In this document: positions 23,250-31,076 of the stretch, piece after piece | Position numbering within the stretch: the first letter of the stretch is position 1 | Layout: each line of letters begins with the position of its first letter | DNA from: SIG454 sp045646365 | GTDB taxonomy: Bacteria > Bacillota > Clostridia > Monoglobales > Monoglobaceae | DNA: 39,456 nt | Assembly: GCA_045646365.1 (NCBI GenBank) | Contig: JAZRKP010000019.1 | Location: 1 to 39,456 of the forward strand | Direction: 5' to 3' | Notes under the pieces: model-generated | What the model saw: the letters and a program-made list of their open reading frames with translations, nothing else | What the model was told of the DNA's origin: nothing | Databases searched by the model: none | Translations under genes and position numbers: made by a program

Positions 23250-24129
23250 AGCTGTTCTTGAGTTTGAAATTAAAAAGAATGATTCGGGAAAAACTGTAGA
23301 GAATATATGTAAACGAAAGCTGAACATTTCTGCAAAGCTTTTTAAAGTTTTAAAGCTTAATGGTAAGCTTAGAATAAACGGCGAGGTGTGCAGAAGTATT
23401 GATGTAGTAGCGGAGAATGATATTCTTACGGTGGATGTGACGGAAAATGAAAGCTCGGAAAATATTGTTCCTGTTGAAATGAAACTTGATATTGTGTATG
23501 AGGATGAATATATAACAGTTGTCAATAAAAGCAGAAATATGAGTGTTCACCCAAGCATAGGGAATTTTGATAACACCCTTGCAAACGGAATCGTGTGGCA
23601 CTGGAGCAGAAACGGGGAAAGTCATAAATTCCACGCAGTCAACAGAATTGATAAGGATACATCAGGAGTCTGTGTTATAGCCAAAAATCAGTTCAGCCAC
23701 GGAGTCTTGTCGGAGCAGATTAAAAATGGTGAGTTTGTCAGAAAATATAAAGCCGTTGTCCACGGAGAAATGAATCCCCCGTGCGGAATAATAGATAAGC
23801 CTATTGCCAGAGAGTGTGAAAGCGTTATAAAAAGGGTTGTTTCCGATGAAGGTAAGAATGCCGTAACGGAATATGAAACTCTGTTTACAAATGGTGAGTT
23901 TTCGATGGTTGAAGCGTTTTTGCATACAGGGAGAACACATCAGATAAGAGTACATTTTTCATATATGGGAAATCCGCTTGTCGGAGATTGGCTGTATGGA
24001 AACGGGGATGAAGAAAGGGATATTGCCAAAGGTCATCTTCTTCACGCATACTATGCGTCGTTTATACATCCATATTCGGGGGAAAGAATGGTGTTTGACT
24101 TGCCTGAACCGGACGATATGCAGATATAA
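23242..24129 (+). CDS. RluA-family pseudouridine synthase
   Basis: This 295-residue enzyme isomerises uridine in structured RNA. An N-terminal S4-like domain (~20-70; SAKLFKVLKLNGKLRINGE) is followed by the catalytic core with HAVNRIDKDTSGV (catalytic Asp ~139) and the GRTHQIRVHF motif (~230). This is the RluC/RluD-type layout found in Firmicutes as YhcT/YjbO/YlyB paralogues; the target site cannot be assigned. It starts at ATG 23242 inside the HAD gene, indicating translational coupling. Confidence 0.92.
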   Translation: MNKAVLEFEIKKNDSGKTVENICKRKLNISAKLFKVLKLNGKLRINGEVCRSIDVVAENDILTVDVTENESSENIVPVEMKLDIVYEDEYITVVNKSRNMSVHPSIGNFDNTLANGIVWHWSRNGESHKFHAVNRIDKDTSGVCVIAKNQFSHGVLSEQIKNGEFVRKYKAVVHGEMNPPCGIIDKPIARECESVIKRVVSDEGKNAVTEYETLFTNGEFSMVEAFLHTGRTHQIRVHFSYMGNPLVGDWLYGNGDEERDIAKGHLLHAYYASFIHPYSGERMVFDLPEPDDMQI

Positions 24130-24194
24130 ATTGCACAAATTTTAGATTTTGTCTTTATTTTATTTGGATATATCATAAAAATTTAAAAAAAGTG

Positions 24195-24223
24195 TTGACA
24201 TAAGATGAATTTTCGGTTATTCT
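24195..24223 (+). promoter_or_regulatory. sigma-A promoter of the HPr gene
   Basis: TTGACA (24195-24200), 17-bp spacer, TATTCT (24218-24223), then AAAGGAGA before ATG 24261. Confidence 0.75.
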
Positions 24224-24260
24224 ATATATAAGTGTTTTTGGAACTTAAAGGAGAGATACT

Positions 24261-24521
24261 ATGTTTGTTAAAGAGATAGTTGTGCAGAATCAGGTCGGTC
24301 TTCATGCAAGACCTGCAACTTTCTTTATTCAAAAGGCTAATGAATACAAATCAAGCATTTGGATTGAAAGAGATGAGAGAAAAGCTAATGCAAAAAGTCT
24401 TTTGGGCGTTTTGTCTTTAGGTGTTACAAAGGGTGTCAGTGTTACGATTTCTGCTGACGGTCCTGACGAAGAAGAAGCTGTTAATACTTTGGTTGAAATG
24501 ATTTCTTCTGATTTTTCCTAA
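24261..24521 (+). CDS. ptsH: phosphocarrier protein HPr
   Basis: This 86-residue HPr fold protein has the active-site His15 in GLHARPATFF and the regulatory Ser46 in KSLLGVLSLG, both at the canonical positions. It passes phosphate from enzyme I to the sugar-specific PTS components and, when phosphorylated on Ser46 by HPr kinase, acts in CcpA-type carbon catabolite control. Ser46 is in a near-consensus context, so it is more likely to be true HPr or Crh-like than a nitrogen-type NPr. Neither ptsI nor hprK is adjacent; the gene stands alone between its own promoter and terminator. Confidence 0.95.
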   Translation: MFVKEIVVQNQVGLHARPATFFIQKANEYKSSIWIERDERKANAKSLLGVLSLGVTKGVSVTISADGPDEEEAVNTLVEMISSDFS

Positions 24522-24538
24522 ATATTGATTTTGTTTAT

Positions 24539-24570
24539 ATGCCTTACTGTATTGTAAGGTATATTTTTTT
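24539..24570 (+). terminator. terminator of the HPr gene
   Basis: ATGCCTTAC (24539-24547) pairs with GTAAGGTAT (24554-24562), followed by a T7 run ending just before the uvrC ribosome site. Confidence 0.85.
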
Positions 24571-24581
24571 ATGAGGTGTTT

Positions 24582-26444
24582 ATGACTTTTCCGCAGAAAA
24601 TATATGAGAAATTGAAAAACCTTCCAATGAGTCCCGGAGTATATCTTATGAAAAATGGTGACGGGAAAGTTATTTATGTGGGCAAAAGCAAGGTGCTTAA
24701 AAACCGGGTGAGTCAGTATTTTCAGAATTCTGCATCCCATAGCCCGAAAACTTTGGCTATGGTCAGTAAAATAGATGACTTTGATTATGTTCTGACTGAC
24801 ACGGAGGCAGAAGCTTTAGCCCTTGAATGTAATCTTATCAAAAAGTATCATCCCCAGTATAATATCTTGCTGAAAGACGATAAACAGTATCCATATATAA
24901 AAATAACCGCCAATGAAGATTTTCCGCGAATAATGATGACGAGAAAAATTCTTCGTGACGGAGCGTTGTATTTCGGACCGTATATGAGTGGCTTTGCGGT
25001 TAAAGATACCCTTGATGTCATTAAGAATATCTTCCAGATACGAAGCTGTAAAAAGGTGCTTCCGAGGGATATAGGGAAAGGCAGACCTTGTTTGCTGTAT
25101 CATCTTAAGCAGTGCAGTGCACCTTGTGCTAATATGATTTCAAAAGCGGAATACCGAGAAGTTTTTGATAAAATAGAAGATGTCTTAAAGGGTAATGTTG
25201 ACGGAGTTCTGGCGGAACTTACAGAAAAAATGTATAAAGCTTCTGCGGATATGGAATATGAGAAAGCAGGAGTGTTCAGGGATAAAATAGAGAGCATAAA
25301 ATCATTGACACAACGCCAGAAAATCAGTACAACAAAAGCTGATAACCGAGATGTTATCGGAATATATAACTCTGACAGCGAAAGCTGTATACAGATTTTC
25401 TATATAAGAGACGGAAAAACTGTCGGGACAGAGCATTTTATATTTGAAAGTAAGGACGGAACAACAGGCGAAACCATAGAGGCGTTTATAAAGCAGTTTT
25501 ATTATACCTCAACAAGTATTCCAGGCGAAATAGTAATCCCGGAGAATTTTGATGAGCTTGAAGATGTTGAAAACTGGCTGTCCCAGAACTGCGGACACAG
25601 AGTTCGTATTACTGTTCCTAAGCGGGGCGAGAAAAGCAGGTTTTTGAAATTAGTAAACAAAAATGCTGAAGAATCCTATAAGGTTTATAGGTTTAAAAGA
25701 GATAAAGAGCAGTCTGACGGAAATAAAATTCTTGCTTCACTCAGGGATATACTCAGCCTTGAAAAAATTCCATATAGAATTGAGTGCTATGATATTTCAA
25801 ACATTTCGGGAGCAGAGAGTGTTGGAGCGGAGATTGTTTATGAGAATGCGAAGCCTTGCAGAAAGCGTTACAGAAAGTTTAATATAAAAACAGTTGACGG
25901 CGCAAATGATTACGCAAGTATGCAGGAGGTAATTTGCCGTAGATTTAAAGAGGCATATAAGGAACAGGAAATGCTTGAAACAGGTGAAATTGAAAAGGGT
26001 AAGGAAAAGTTTCTCCCCCTCCCCGATTTAATATTGCTTGACGGTGGAAGAGGCCATGTTACGGCTATAAAAGAAGTCCTTGATTTGTTCGAGGAGAAAG
26101 TTCCGCTTTATGGACTTGTTAAAGATGATAAACACAGAACAAGAGCATTGACCGATGAAACAAGAGAAATTGCACTTGATAAGGATAGTGAATTGTTTAA
26201 ATTCCTTTTTGGAATGCAGGAGGAAGTGCATAGATTTGCTATAACTGCATTCAGAAAAAAACACCGTAAATCCGCAACTGCTTCGGAACTTGAAAAGATA
26301 AGAGGAGTAGGGAGCGAAAAGAGGAAGAAACTTTTGCAGTATTATGGTAGTGCAAGGAATATCAGAAATGCAAGTCTGAATGAACTTGAAATTATACTTG
26401 ATAAAAAAACTGCCAGTGCGGTTTATGAGTATTTTAATAAATAA
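24582..26444 (+). CDS. uvrC: UvrABC excinuclease subunit C
   Basis: This 620-residue protein makes both incisions in nucleotide excision repair. Domains in order: GIY-YIG nuclease (SPGVYLMKN...IYVGKSK, residues ~15-90), a cysteine-rich part (CSAPCANMI), UVR motif binding UvrB (~205-235), RNase H-like nuclease with ECYDISNISG and DLILLDGGRGH (~385-540), and tandem helix-hairpin-helix motifs (IRGVGSEKRKKLL, ~570-615). Length is normal. ATG 24582 follows GAGGTG; a GTG two codons earlier overlaps that site. It starts 12 nt after the HPr terminator, so some readthrough may supply it. Confidence 0.97.
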   Translation: MTFPQKIYEKLKNLPMSPGVYLMKNGDGKVIYVGKSKVLKNRVSQYFQNSASHSPKTLAMVSKIDDFDYVLTDTEAEALALECNLIKKYHPQYNILLKDDKQYPYIKITANEDFPRIMMTRKILRDGALYFGPYMSGFAVKDTLDVIKNIFQIRSCKKVLPRDIGKGRPCLLYHLKQCSAPCANMISKAEYREVFDKIEDVLKGNVDGVLAELTEKMYKASADMEYEKAGVFRDKIESIKSLTQRQKISTTKADNRDVIGIYNSDSESCIQIFYIRDGKTVGTEHFIFESKDGTTGETIEAFIKQFYYTSTSIPGEIVIPENFDELEDVENWLSQNCGHRVRITVPKRGEKSRFLKLVNKNAEESYKVYRFKRDKEQSDGNKILASLRDILSLEKIPYRIECYDISNISGAESVGAEIVYENAKPCRKRYRKFNIKTVDGANDYASMQEVICRRFKEAYKEQEMLETGEIEKGKEKFLPLPDLILLDGGRGHVTAIKEVLDLFEEKVPLYGLVKDDKHRTRALTDETREIALDKDSELFKFLFGMQEEVHRFAITAFRKKHRKSATASELEKIRGVGSEKRKKLLQYYGSARNIRNASLNELEIILDKKTASAVYEYFNK

Positions 26445-26449
26445 AAAGT

Positions 26450-26482
26450 GTGCAACGGAATCAAATGTAAAATCCGTTGCAC
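26450..26482 (+). terminator. hairpin after uvrC, possible terminator
   Basis: GTGCAACGGA (26450-26459) pairs exactly with TCCGTTGCAC (26473-26482), but no T run follows, so termination strength is doubtful. Confidence 0.5.
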
Positions 26483-26497
26483 ATCAATATATATAAA

Positions 26498-26554
26498 CAA
26501 CCGAGATATTATAGAATATCAAGGGTTGATTGCTTATACTTTATTATAAGCAAT
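26498..26554 (+). other. two adjacent hairpins in the leader of the DUF6873-type gene
   Basis: CAACC (26498-26502) pairs with GGTTG (26524-26528) around an inner GATATT/AATATC helix. Directly after it, ATTGCTTATA (26529-26538) pairs with TATAAGCAAT (26545-26554). They lie 20-75 nt before the ribosome site of the next gene. They do not match a riboswitch I recognise. Confidence 0.45.
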
Positions 26555-26586
26555 TACTAATAATATGTTACAAAAAAGGTGAAATT

Positions 26587-27279
26587 ATGCCGTTTATTGT
26601 TGATAAAAATATCAGGGACTCCTGTGTGGATAAACTAAGGAGTATGGACGAAAAAATCTATTATTCTGCTGATTGCGACTGGGTTTATAAACCGGTCAAC
26701 ACTCATCCTGATCTGCAAATCCATTTTGTTTCAGAGGAAACAGCGTTCGTCGCTCCTGAACTATATGAATATTATAAAACTATTTTGCCCGACTATTTAA
26801 AAATAAAAAGCGGAAATAAAAGTATTGGTGGGACATATCCGGATAATGTCGCATACAATATAGCAAGAATCGGGAATTTTGTTATCCTGAATAAAAAATA
26901 TGCCGATGGCAACATTGTGGACTTTTACGAAAAGCACGGCTATACCCTTATAAATGTCAATCAGGGTTATACCAAATGTAATATCTGCACAGACGGGGAA
27001 ATTGCAATAACAGAGGATTCGGGGATTGCGAAAGCTTTGGGAAATAACGGGATTAACACACTTAAAATACCTGTCGGAACGGTCAGCCTTGAAAATTTTC
27101 AGTATGGTTTTATCGGCGGAGCAAGCGGATGTTTAAATGGAAAAATATTGCTTAGCGGAACGGCTGATGAACAAATAAAGGATAAAATAACAGAGTTTTC
27201 AGAGCAAAACGGAACAGAAATCTGTTTCCTTGATAAAGAGAAATTGACAGATTACGGAAGTATTCTTTATTTTGAATAA
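26587..27279 (+). CDS. DUF6873-type conserved protein
   Basis: This 230-residue cytosolic protein is rich in beta-type segments, with motifs KSIGGTYPDNVAYNIARIG, INVNQGYTKCNIC and NFQYGFIGGASGCLNGKI. The layout recalls the pentein fold of amidinotransferases and deiminases: a short Asn/Gly-rich loop, a Gly-Gly-Ala loop, and a cysteine in the final GGASGCL motif. I believe it is the family called DUF6873. ATG 26587 follows AAAAAAGGTG; an earlier frame start lies in the hairpin leader. It is upstream of ytxC and shares its direction; function unknown. Confidence 0.75.
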   Translation: MPFIVDKNIRDSCVDKLRSMDEKIYYSADCDWVYKPVNTHPDLQIHFVSEETAFVAPELYEYYKTILPDYLKIKSGNKSIGGTYPDNVAYNIARIGNFVILNKKYADGNIVDFYEKHGYTLINVNQGYTKCNICTDGEIAITEDSGIAKALGNNGINTLKIPVGTVSLENFQYGFIGGASGCLNGKILLSGTADEQIKDKITEFSEQNGTEICFLDKEKLTDYGSILYFE

Positions 27280-27301
27280 AAATACCCTCAGATGCTATAA
27301 T
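27272..27301 (+). promoter_or_regulatory. extended -10 promoter of ytxC
   Basis: TTGAAT (27272-27277), 18-bp spacer, TATAAT (27296-27301) preceded by TG one base upstream. It overlaps the last codons of the preceding gene. Confidence 0.65.
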
Positions 27302-27328
27302 ACATATATAATCAGAAAGGGTGTTTTT

Positions 27329-28021
27329 ATGGGTATTCATAGAGTTGATGACATTATTATTTATACGAATTCTGCTTTTTTTGATGAAATTTGTCATGGA
27401 GAATATATCGAGAAAGAAATTGCAGAATGGATAGTTGACAACTATGAATACAATATTATCCTTGATATTTTGAATAAGAATTATGAAGGATTATCGGAAA
27501 CAGATAAAAAAGAGATTATCAATATGGCAGTAAATAGCCTGTCTGTCAACAGGAGTTCAAGAGAGAAGAAAATTGAAAATTGTTTAAAGAATTACCTTAA
27601 AACAGAAAATGAAATCAATGTCCAGGGCTTTGTCAGATTCAGGCTTAAAGAATACAGAAAAGAACTTGAAGAAGTTATAGATGATGTTATAGACGAATAT
27701 ATTGTAGAGAAAGAGTACTTTGATTTTATTGAATTACTCAGGGAGTTTGTAGTGTATCAGGTTCCGTTTTTTGATGGTCTTACAATTTATGTTAACGGGA
27801 ATTCTGTTGAATACAGAGACGAACAGGGAAACGATGTAAAGGATATAGTAGAAAAAAATTCTTATTGGGACGAAGATTTGTCGGAGGACGATAAACTTCT
27901 TACTGCGCTTGTAACCCTTGCACCGAAAAAGGTAACCTTGTTTTTTGGTGCAGATTACAGAAATGAGGACTTGAAAAGAACAATAAAATATATATTTGGA
28001 GAAAATGCAAAATTTTTATAA
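27329..28021 (+). CDS. ytxC: YtxC-like putative sporulation protein
   Basis: This 230-residue soluble, charged protein is mostly helical. The middle segment VRFRLKEYRKELEEVIDDVIDEYIVEKEY followed by DFIELLREFVVYQVP (broken here for length; residues ~95-150) is the core signature I associate with the YtxC family of sporulating Firmicutes. The N-terminal part is variable. Its biochemical role is unknown. ATG 27329 follows AAAGGGTG and lies 28 nt after a TATAAT box. The adjacent tRNA-Asn promoter begins 9 bp after its stop. Confidence 0.75.
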   Translation: MGIHRVDDIIIYTNSAFFDEICHGEYIEKEIAEWIVDNYEYNIILDILNKNYEGLSETDKKEIINMAVNSLSVNRSSREKKIENCLKNYLKTENEINVQGFVRFRLKEYRKELEEVIDDVIDEYIVEKEYFDFIELLREFVVYQVPFFDGLTIYVNGNSVEYRDEQGNDVKDIVEKNSYWDEDLSEDDKLLTALVTLAPKKVTLFFGADYRNEDLKRTIKYIFGENAKFL

Positions 28022-28029
28022 TAAAGGTG

Positions 28030-28057
28030 TTGACATTTTTGAAAAATAGGGTATAAT
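28030..28057 (+). promoter_or_regulatory. sigma-A promoter of tRNA-Asn
   Basis: TTGACA (28030-28035), 16-bp spacer, TATAAT (28052-28057), 16 bp before the tRNA 5' end. Confidence 0.85.
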
Positions 28058-28073
28058 AAGTATAGTGAAATAT

Positions 28074-28149
28074 TCCTCCTTAGCTCAGTCGGTAGAGCAT
28101 GCGGCTGTTAACCGCAGGGTCGTTGGTTCGAGTCCAACAGGGGGAGCCA
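28074..28149 (+). tRNA. tRNA-Asn (GTT)
   Basis: The 76-nt cloverleaf has acceptor TCCTCCT/AGGGGGA, anticodon loop CTGTTAA (anticodon GTT), T-arm TTGG-TTCGAGT-CCAA, discriminator G and encoded CCA (28147-28149). Its last 25 bases are repeated at 28358-28382. Confidence 0.95.
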
Positions 28150-28382
28150 ATACAAAAAGGACACCAAAAGGTGTCCTTTTTGTATTGCTTTTGATATTGA
28201 GTACGAACCAACGAGCCTGCGAGCCGCTTGCGGACGCAGGGGACCGAGCAGCGACCGCGTCCGGTGGACGAAACAGGGAGCGCGGAGGTGGTGCAGCAAC
28301 ACAATGAAATAAGCCGCCGAAAGCGCGGCGCAATTGAATTGATGTTGCAAACGGACGTGGTTCGAGTCCAACAGGGGGAGCC
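28125..28382 (+). repeat. direct repeat of the tRNA-Asn 3' end flanking a GC-rich insert
   Basis: The 25-bp segment from the T-arm to CCA of tRNA-Asn (28125-28149) recurs exactly at 28358-28382, 233 bp downstream. A terminator follows each copy. This is the geometry of attL/attR around a small integrated remnant, or of a tRNA tandem copy that lost its 5' part. Confidence 0.75.
28149..28186 (+). terminator. terminator of tRNA-Asn
   Basis: A perfect 17-bp stem pairs 28149-28165 with 28170-28186 around AAAA; the distal arm carries the T run. Confidence 0.9.
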
Positions 28383-28386
28383 ACGT

Positions 28387-28417
28387 CGGAACAAGTTACG
28401 CTTGTTCCGATTTTTTT
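28387..28417 (+). terminator. terminator after the tRNA-Asn 3' fragment
   Basis: CGGAACAAG (28387-28395) pairs with CTTGTTCCG (28401-28409), followed by a T7 run. It is probably the original terminator of the tRNA locus before the insertion. Confidence 0.85.
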
Positions 28418-28581
28418 ATGCAAAAAATCAGTCACTTGCTTCACTGTTCCTCCTTTTTCGCAAAAAGGCACGCTCGGCTCACCTGCTCGTTTGTAAACGC
28501 ACTCACGACGGTTCGCTGTCGCTACCACCTTTTTACGAGTACACCTTCGGCGTAGTTGCATCTAAAACATTCGGCTATTCC

Positions 28582-28626
28582 AAAAAGAAACGACAATTTT
28601 CGATAAGAAAGTTGTCGTTTCTTTTT
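28582..28626. terminator. long bidirectional terminator before the FAD oxidoreductase gene
   Basis: AAAAAGAAACGACAA (28582-28596) pairs with 28612-28626, and the stem continues inward to ~20 bp with one wobble around GATAA. A runs and T runs flank the stem, so it can act for the minus-strand gene and for + strand readthrough. Confidence 0.75.
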
Positions 28627-28705
28627 GTACTATTATCTTTTCGCTTTTCATTGAAAAATTGTCGTTTTTATATAAACTATTTGAGTCAAACAGAAAAATA
28701 ATTCT

Positions 28706-29875
28706 TTAATTGATTTTTATAGCGTCAATATCAAGTTCGTTGAGCTTTTTGTTATTTAAAGAAGCTTGAGCAGCAGCTTTTCCTGCCGCCTCACCTGTCA
28801 ATGCACAGGTTGGTATAACTCTTGCAACCTCCCAGCCATCGCCTTGCGGTGATGAAATAATTCTTCCTGCTGCAAGGAGGTTTGGAAAATCTTCGTTATA
28901 TAATGCACCGAACGGAATCTGATAATGATTGCCGATTCCCTTAGGTCTGAAGTCTCCGCAGGTTCCGATTGAATCTGTAAATGTTTCACCGTCTATTGCG
29001 TTAAAATCAGTTTTGCCGATAATTCGGCGGATTGTTCTAAACTGTGGCATAAAAGGGAGAGTCATAAGATCGAAGCTGTTTTTGTCCTTGCTTTTAATCT
29101 TATTCATAAGACTTTTTTTGCCTTCAGTCATATATGCGGTTATTTCCTCAGCAGTAACCCCCGTAAGAAGGTCAAGCCCCTCAGGGTGACCGTTTCCAAG
29201 CAAATCGCTGCCTGTGTTCAGCCATTGTCTGAAACGGGCAAAATCACTGTCTTCACACAGCTTTTTTGCACCATCTAAATCGCAGTAATGTGCAACATAA
29301 GTCATAAAATTCTTGCCGATAACCGTCGGAACACCGGCTCTGTGCATAACCGTTGCGTCTCCCGTTGCATCAATAACGACTTTTGCACCAAAAAATTCTC
29401 TGCCGTTGCAACTTTCAACAATAACACCTTTGCAGACATTATTCTCCATAACAGGATATGTTGCAAGAGTGTCAAGACGAAGGTTAACACCGTTATCCAT
29501 AACGAATCCGTCTAATGATGCACTAAAAACTGTTGGAGAGAATAATGTGGCGTATCTTTCTTTGTGTGGCTTATTATGTCCCTCTCCGCCCCATTTTTCA
29601 GGAAGGGTTTCAAAACTGTATTTTCCGCAAAGTTTAATAAGTTCTTCGGCAAGCCCGAATATCATCTGTTTTCCCTCACCGTCACAAAGAGGCTCATACC
29701 ACGAAATAAGTCCGTTTGTTGCAAGACCGCCGAGATTTACGCTTTTTTCGATAAGGAATGTCTTTGCGCCTTTTCTTGCAGCAGCAACTGATGCGGCAAC
29801 TCCCGCAATTCCGCCACCAACAACGATGACATCATAACTTTCTCTTTCGATAATTTCTCTGTTATCACAAATCAT
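28706..29875 (-). CDS. FAD-dependent oxidoreductase (FAD_oxidored family)
   Basis: This 389-residue flavoprotein has an N-terminal Rossmann fold YDVIVVGGGIAGVAASVAAA (GxGxxG, residues ~14-33), the ribose-binding Glu in FLIEKS, a substrate segment GGLATNGLISWYEP, a second nucleotide contact VVIDATGDA (~165), and the C-terminal FAD motif LLAAGRIISSPQGDGWEVARV. This matches the FAD_oxidored group related to fumarate reductase-type and geranylgeranyl-reductase-type enzymes. The substrate is unknown. ATG 29875 follows TTAGGAG. It is monocistronic, with a promoter at 29913-29941. Confidence 0.88.
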   Translation of the reverse strand: MICDNREIIERESYDVIVVGGGIAGVAASVAAARKGAKTFLIEKSVNLGGLATNGLISWYEPLCDGEGKQMIFGLAEELIKLCGKYSFETLPEKWGGEGHNKPHKERYATLFSPTVFSASLDGFVMDNGVNLRLDTLATYPVMENNVCKGVIVESCNGREFFGAKVVIDATGDATVMHRAGVPTVIGKNFMTYVAHYCDLDGAKKLCEDSDFARFRQWLNTGSDLLGNGHPEGLDLLTGVTAEEITAYMTEGKKSLMNKIKSKDKNSFDLMTLPFMPQFRTIRRIIGKTDFNAIDGETFTDSIGTCGDFRPKGIGNHYQIPFGALYNEDFPNLLAAGRIISSPQGDGWEVARVIPTCALTGEAAGKAAAQASLNNKKLNELDIDAIKIN

Positions 29876-29912
29876 TAAATCAACTCCTAAAATCTGTTAA
29901 TTTACTTATGTT

Positions 29913-29941
29913 ATTATAACACAAAAAGGAAATGATGTAAA
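29913..29941 (-). promoter_or_regulatory. sigma-A promoter of the FAD oxidoreductase gene
   Basis: On the minus strand, TTTACA (29941-29936), 17-bp spacer, TATAAT (29918-29913). Confidence 0.8.
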
Positions 29942-30005
29942 TAGAAAAATAAAGATTATAAAACTCAATTTTTTGCAAAAATCAGCAGATTTGTTAAAAT
30001 TTTTG

Positions 30006-30034
30006 TTGACGGATAGAATAAATAAGGGTATAAT
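30006..30034 (+). promoter_or_regulatory. sigma-A promoter of the ddh-wecB operon
   Basis: TTGACG (30006-30011), 17-bp spacer, TATAAT (30029-30034). Confidence 0.8.
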
Positions 30035-30077
30035 TATTATGTCAGTTTTATAATATAAATGCGAAAAGAGGATTTTT

Positions 30078-31061
30078 ATGGGAATTAAAATTGGAATAGT
30101 AGGATATGGAAATTTAGGACGAGGAGTAGAAAGTGCAATACTTCAGAACGAGGATATGACACTTTATGGTGTTTTTACCCGTCGTAATCCTGAGTCTATG
30201 ACAACGCTGACAAATGCGAAAGTTTATTCTATAGATGATATTTTAAACCATAAGGATAATATAGATGTTCTCATTCTCTGTGGGGGAAGTGCGACGGACT
30301 TGCCTGTTCAAACTCCTGCCCTTGCTGAGAACTTTAATGTTATAGACAGCTTTGATACTCATGCGAAAATTCCTGAACATTTTGGGAGGGTTAATGAGGT
30401 TGCTGAAAAGTCGGGAAAAGTTGCGATTATTTCAGTTGGCTGGGACCCGGGAATGTTCTCTCTTAACAGACTTTTGGGTGGCGTTATCTTGCCGGACGGG
30501 AATGACTACACATTCTGGGGCAAGGGTGTAAGTCAGGGACATTCAGATGCAATAAGACGCATTGATGGAGTTCTTGATGCAAGACAGTATACTATCCCGA
30601 TTGAAGAAGCGGTTAATGCCGTTAGAAATGGGGAAAATCCTGAGCTTACAACAAGAGAAAAGCATAAAAGAGAATGTTATGTTGTTGTGGAAGAGGGCGC
30701 TGATAAGGCAAGAATTGAGAATGAAATCAAAACAATGCCTAACTATTTTGCTGATTACGACACAACAGTTCATTTTATAACTATGGAAGAACTGCAAAAA
30801 GAACATAAAGGACTTCCCCACGGCGGTGTTGTTATAAGAAGCGGAAAGACAGGGCTTAACGGTGAACACACAAATATAATTGAGTACAGCTTAAAGCTTG
30901 ACTCTAACCCTGAATTTACATCATCAGTGCTTGTTGCCTATGCAAGAGCGGCAGTCCGTATGAATAAAGAGGGAATGAGTGGTTGTAAAACAGTATTTGA
31001 TGTTGCTCCGGCATATCTTTCTCCAAAAACGGGAGAAGAGTTGAGAAAAAATCTGCTTTAA
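30078..31061 (+). CDS. ddh: meso-diaminopimelate D-dehydrogenase
   Basis: This 327-residue NADPH enzyme aminates tetrahydrodipicolinate directly to meso-diaminopimelate for lysine and peptidoglycan synthesis. The N-terminal Rossmann motif is IGIVGYGNLGRGVE. The segments VFTRRNPE, SFDTHAKIPEHF and ISVGWDPGMFSLNRLL are characteristic of Ddh, and the C-terminal part contains GLPHGGVVIRSG. Length is normal. Together with the dipicolinate-linked spore physiology implied elsewhere, it draws on the same precursor. It is first in a two-gene unit; wecB follows after 15 bp. Confidence 0.95.
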   Translation: MGIKIGIVGYGNLGRGVESAILQNEDMTLYGVFTRRNPESMTTLTNAKVYSIDDILNHKDNIDVLILCGGSATDLPVQTPALAENFNVIDSFDTHAKIPEHFGRVNEVAEKSGKVAIISVGWDPGMFSLNRLLGGVILPDGNDYTFWGKGVSQGHSDAIRRIDGVLDARQYTIPIEEAVNAVRNGENPELTTREKHKRECYVVVEEGADKARIENEIKTMPNYFADYDTTVHFITMEELQKEHKGLPHGGVVIRSGKTGLNGEHTNIIEYSLKLDSNPEFTSSVLVAYARAAVRMNKEGMSGCKTVFDVAPAYLSPKTGEELRKNLL

Positions 31062-31076
31062 TTCTGAGGTGAATAT

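Larger units (their letters stand above)
28187..28705. other. non-coding stretch with a GC-rich, hairpin-dense insert
   Basis: No credible gene lies here; the open frames run across tRNA-derived sequence on either strand. From 28200 to about 28380 the GC content is well above the window average, with hairpins CCTGCG/CGCAGG (28216-28240, inner CCG/CGG), CGTCC/GGACG (28258-28270) and GCCGC/GCGGC (28313-28329). An inverted echo of the tRNA T-arm (CGAACCAACGA) lies near 28204-28214. The part from 28420 to 28560 is also GC-richer than its surroundings and has CCTTTTT/AAAAAGG near 28452-28470. It ends in the terminator at 28582-28626. Confidence 0.6.

Noticed and set aside
24261..24521. Crh or NPr instead of HPr
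   Set aside because: His15 is present, unlike Crh, and the Ser46 context is HPr-like, unlike NPr.
26498..26554. Known riboswitch or T-box upstream of the DUF6873-type gene
   Set aside because: No T-box sequence or conserved riboswitch core is present; only simple hairpins are seen.
28065..28701. Several open frames on both strands around tRNA-Asn
   Set aside because: They translate tRNA sequence and its duplicated end (typical GSPCWTRTNDP/PPVGLEPTT artefacts), lack ribosome sites, and overlap terminators.
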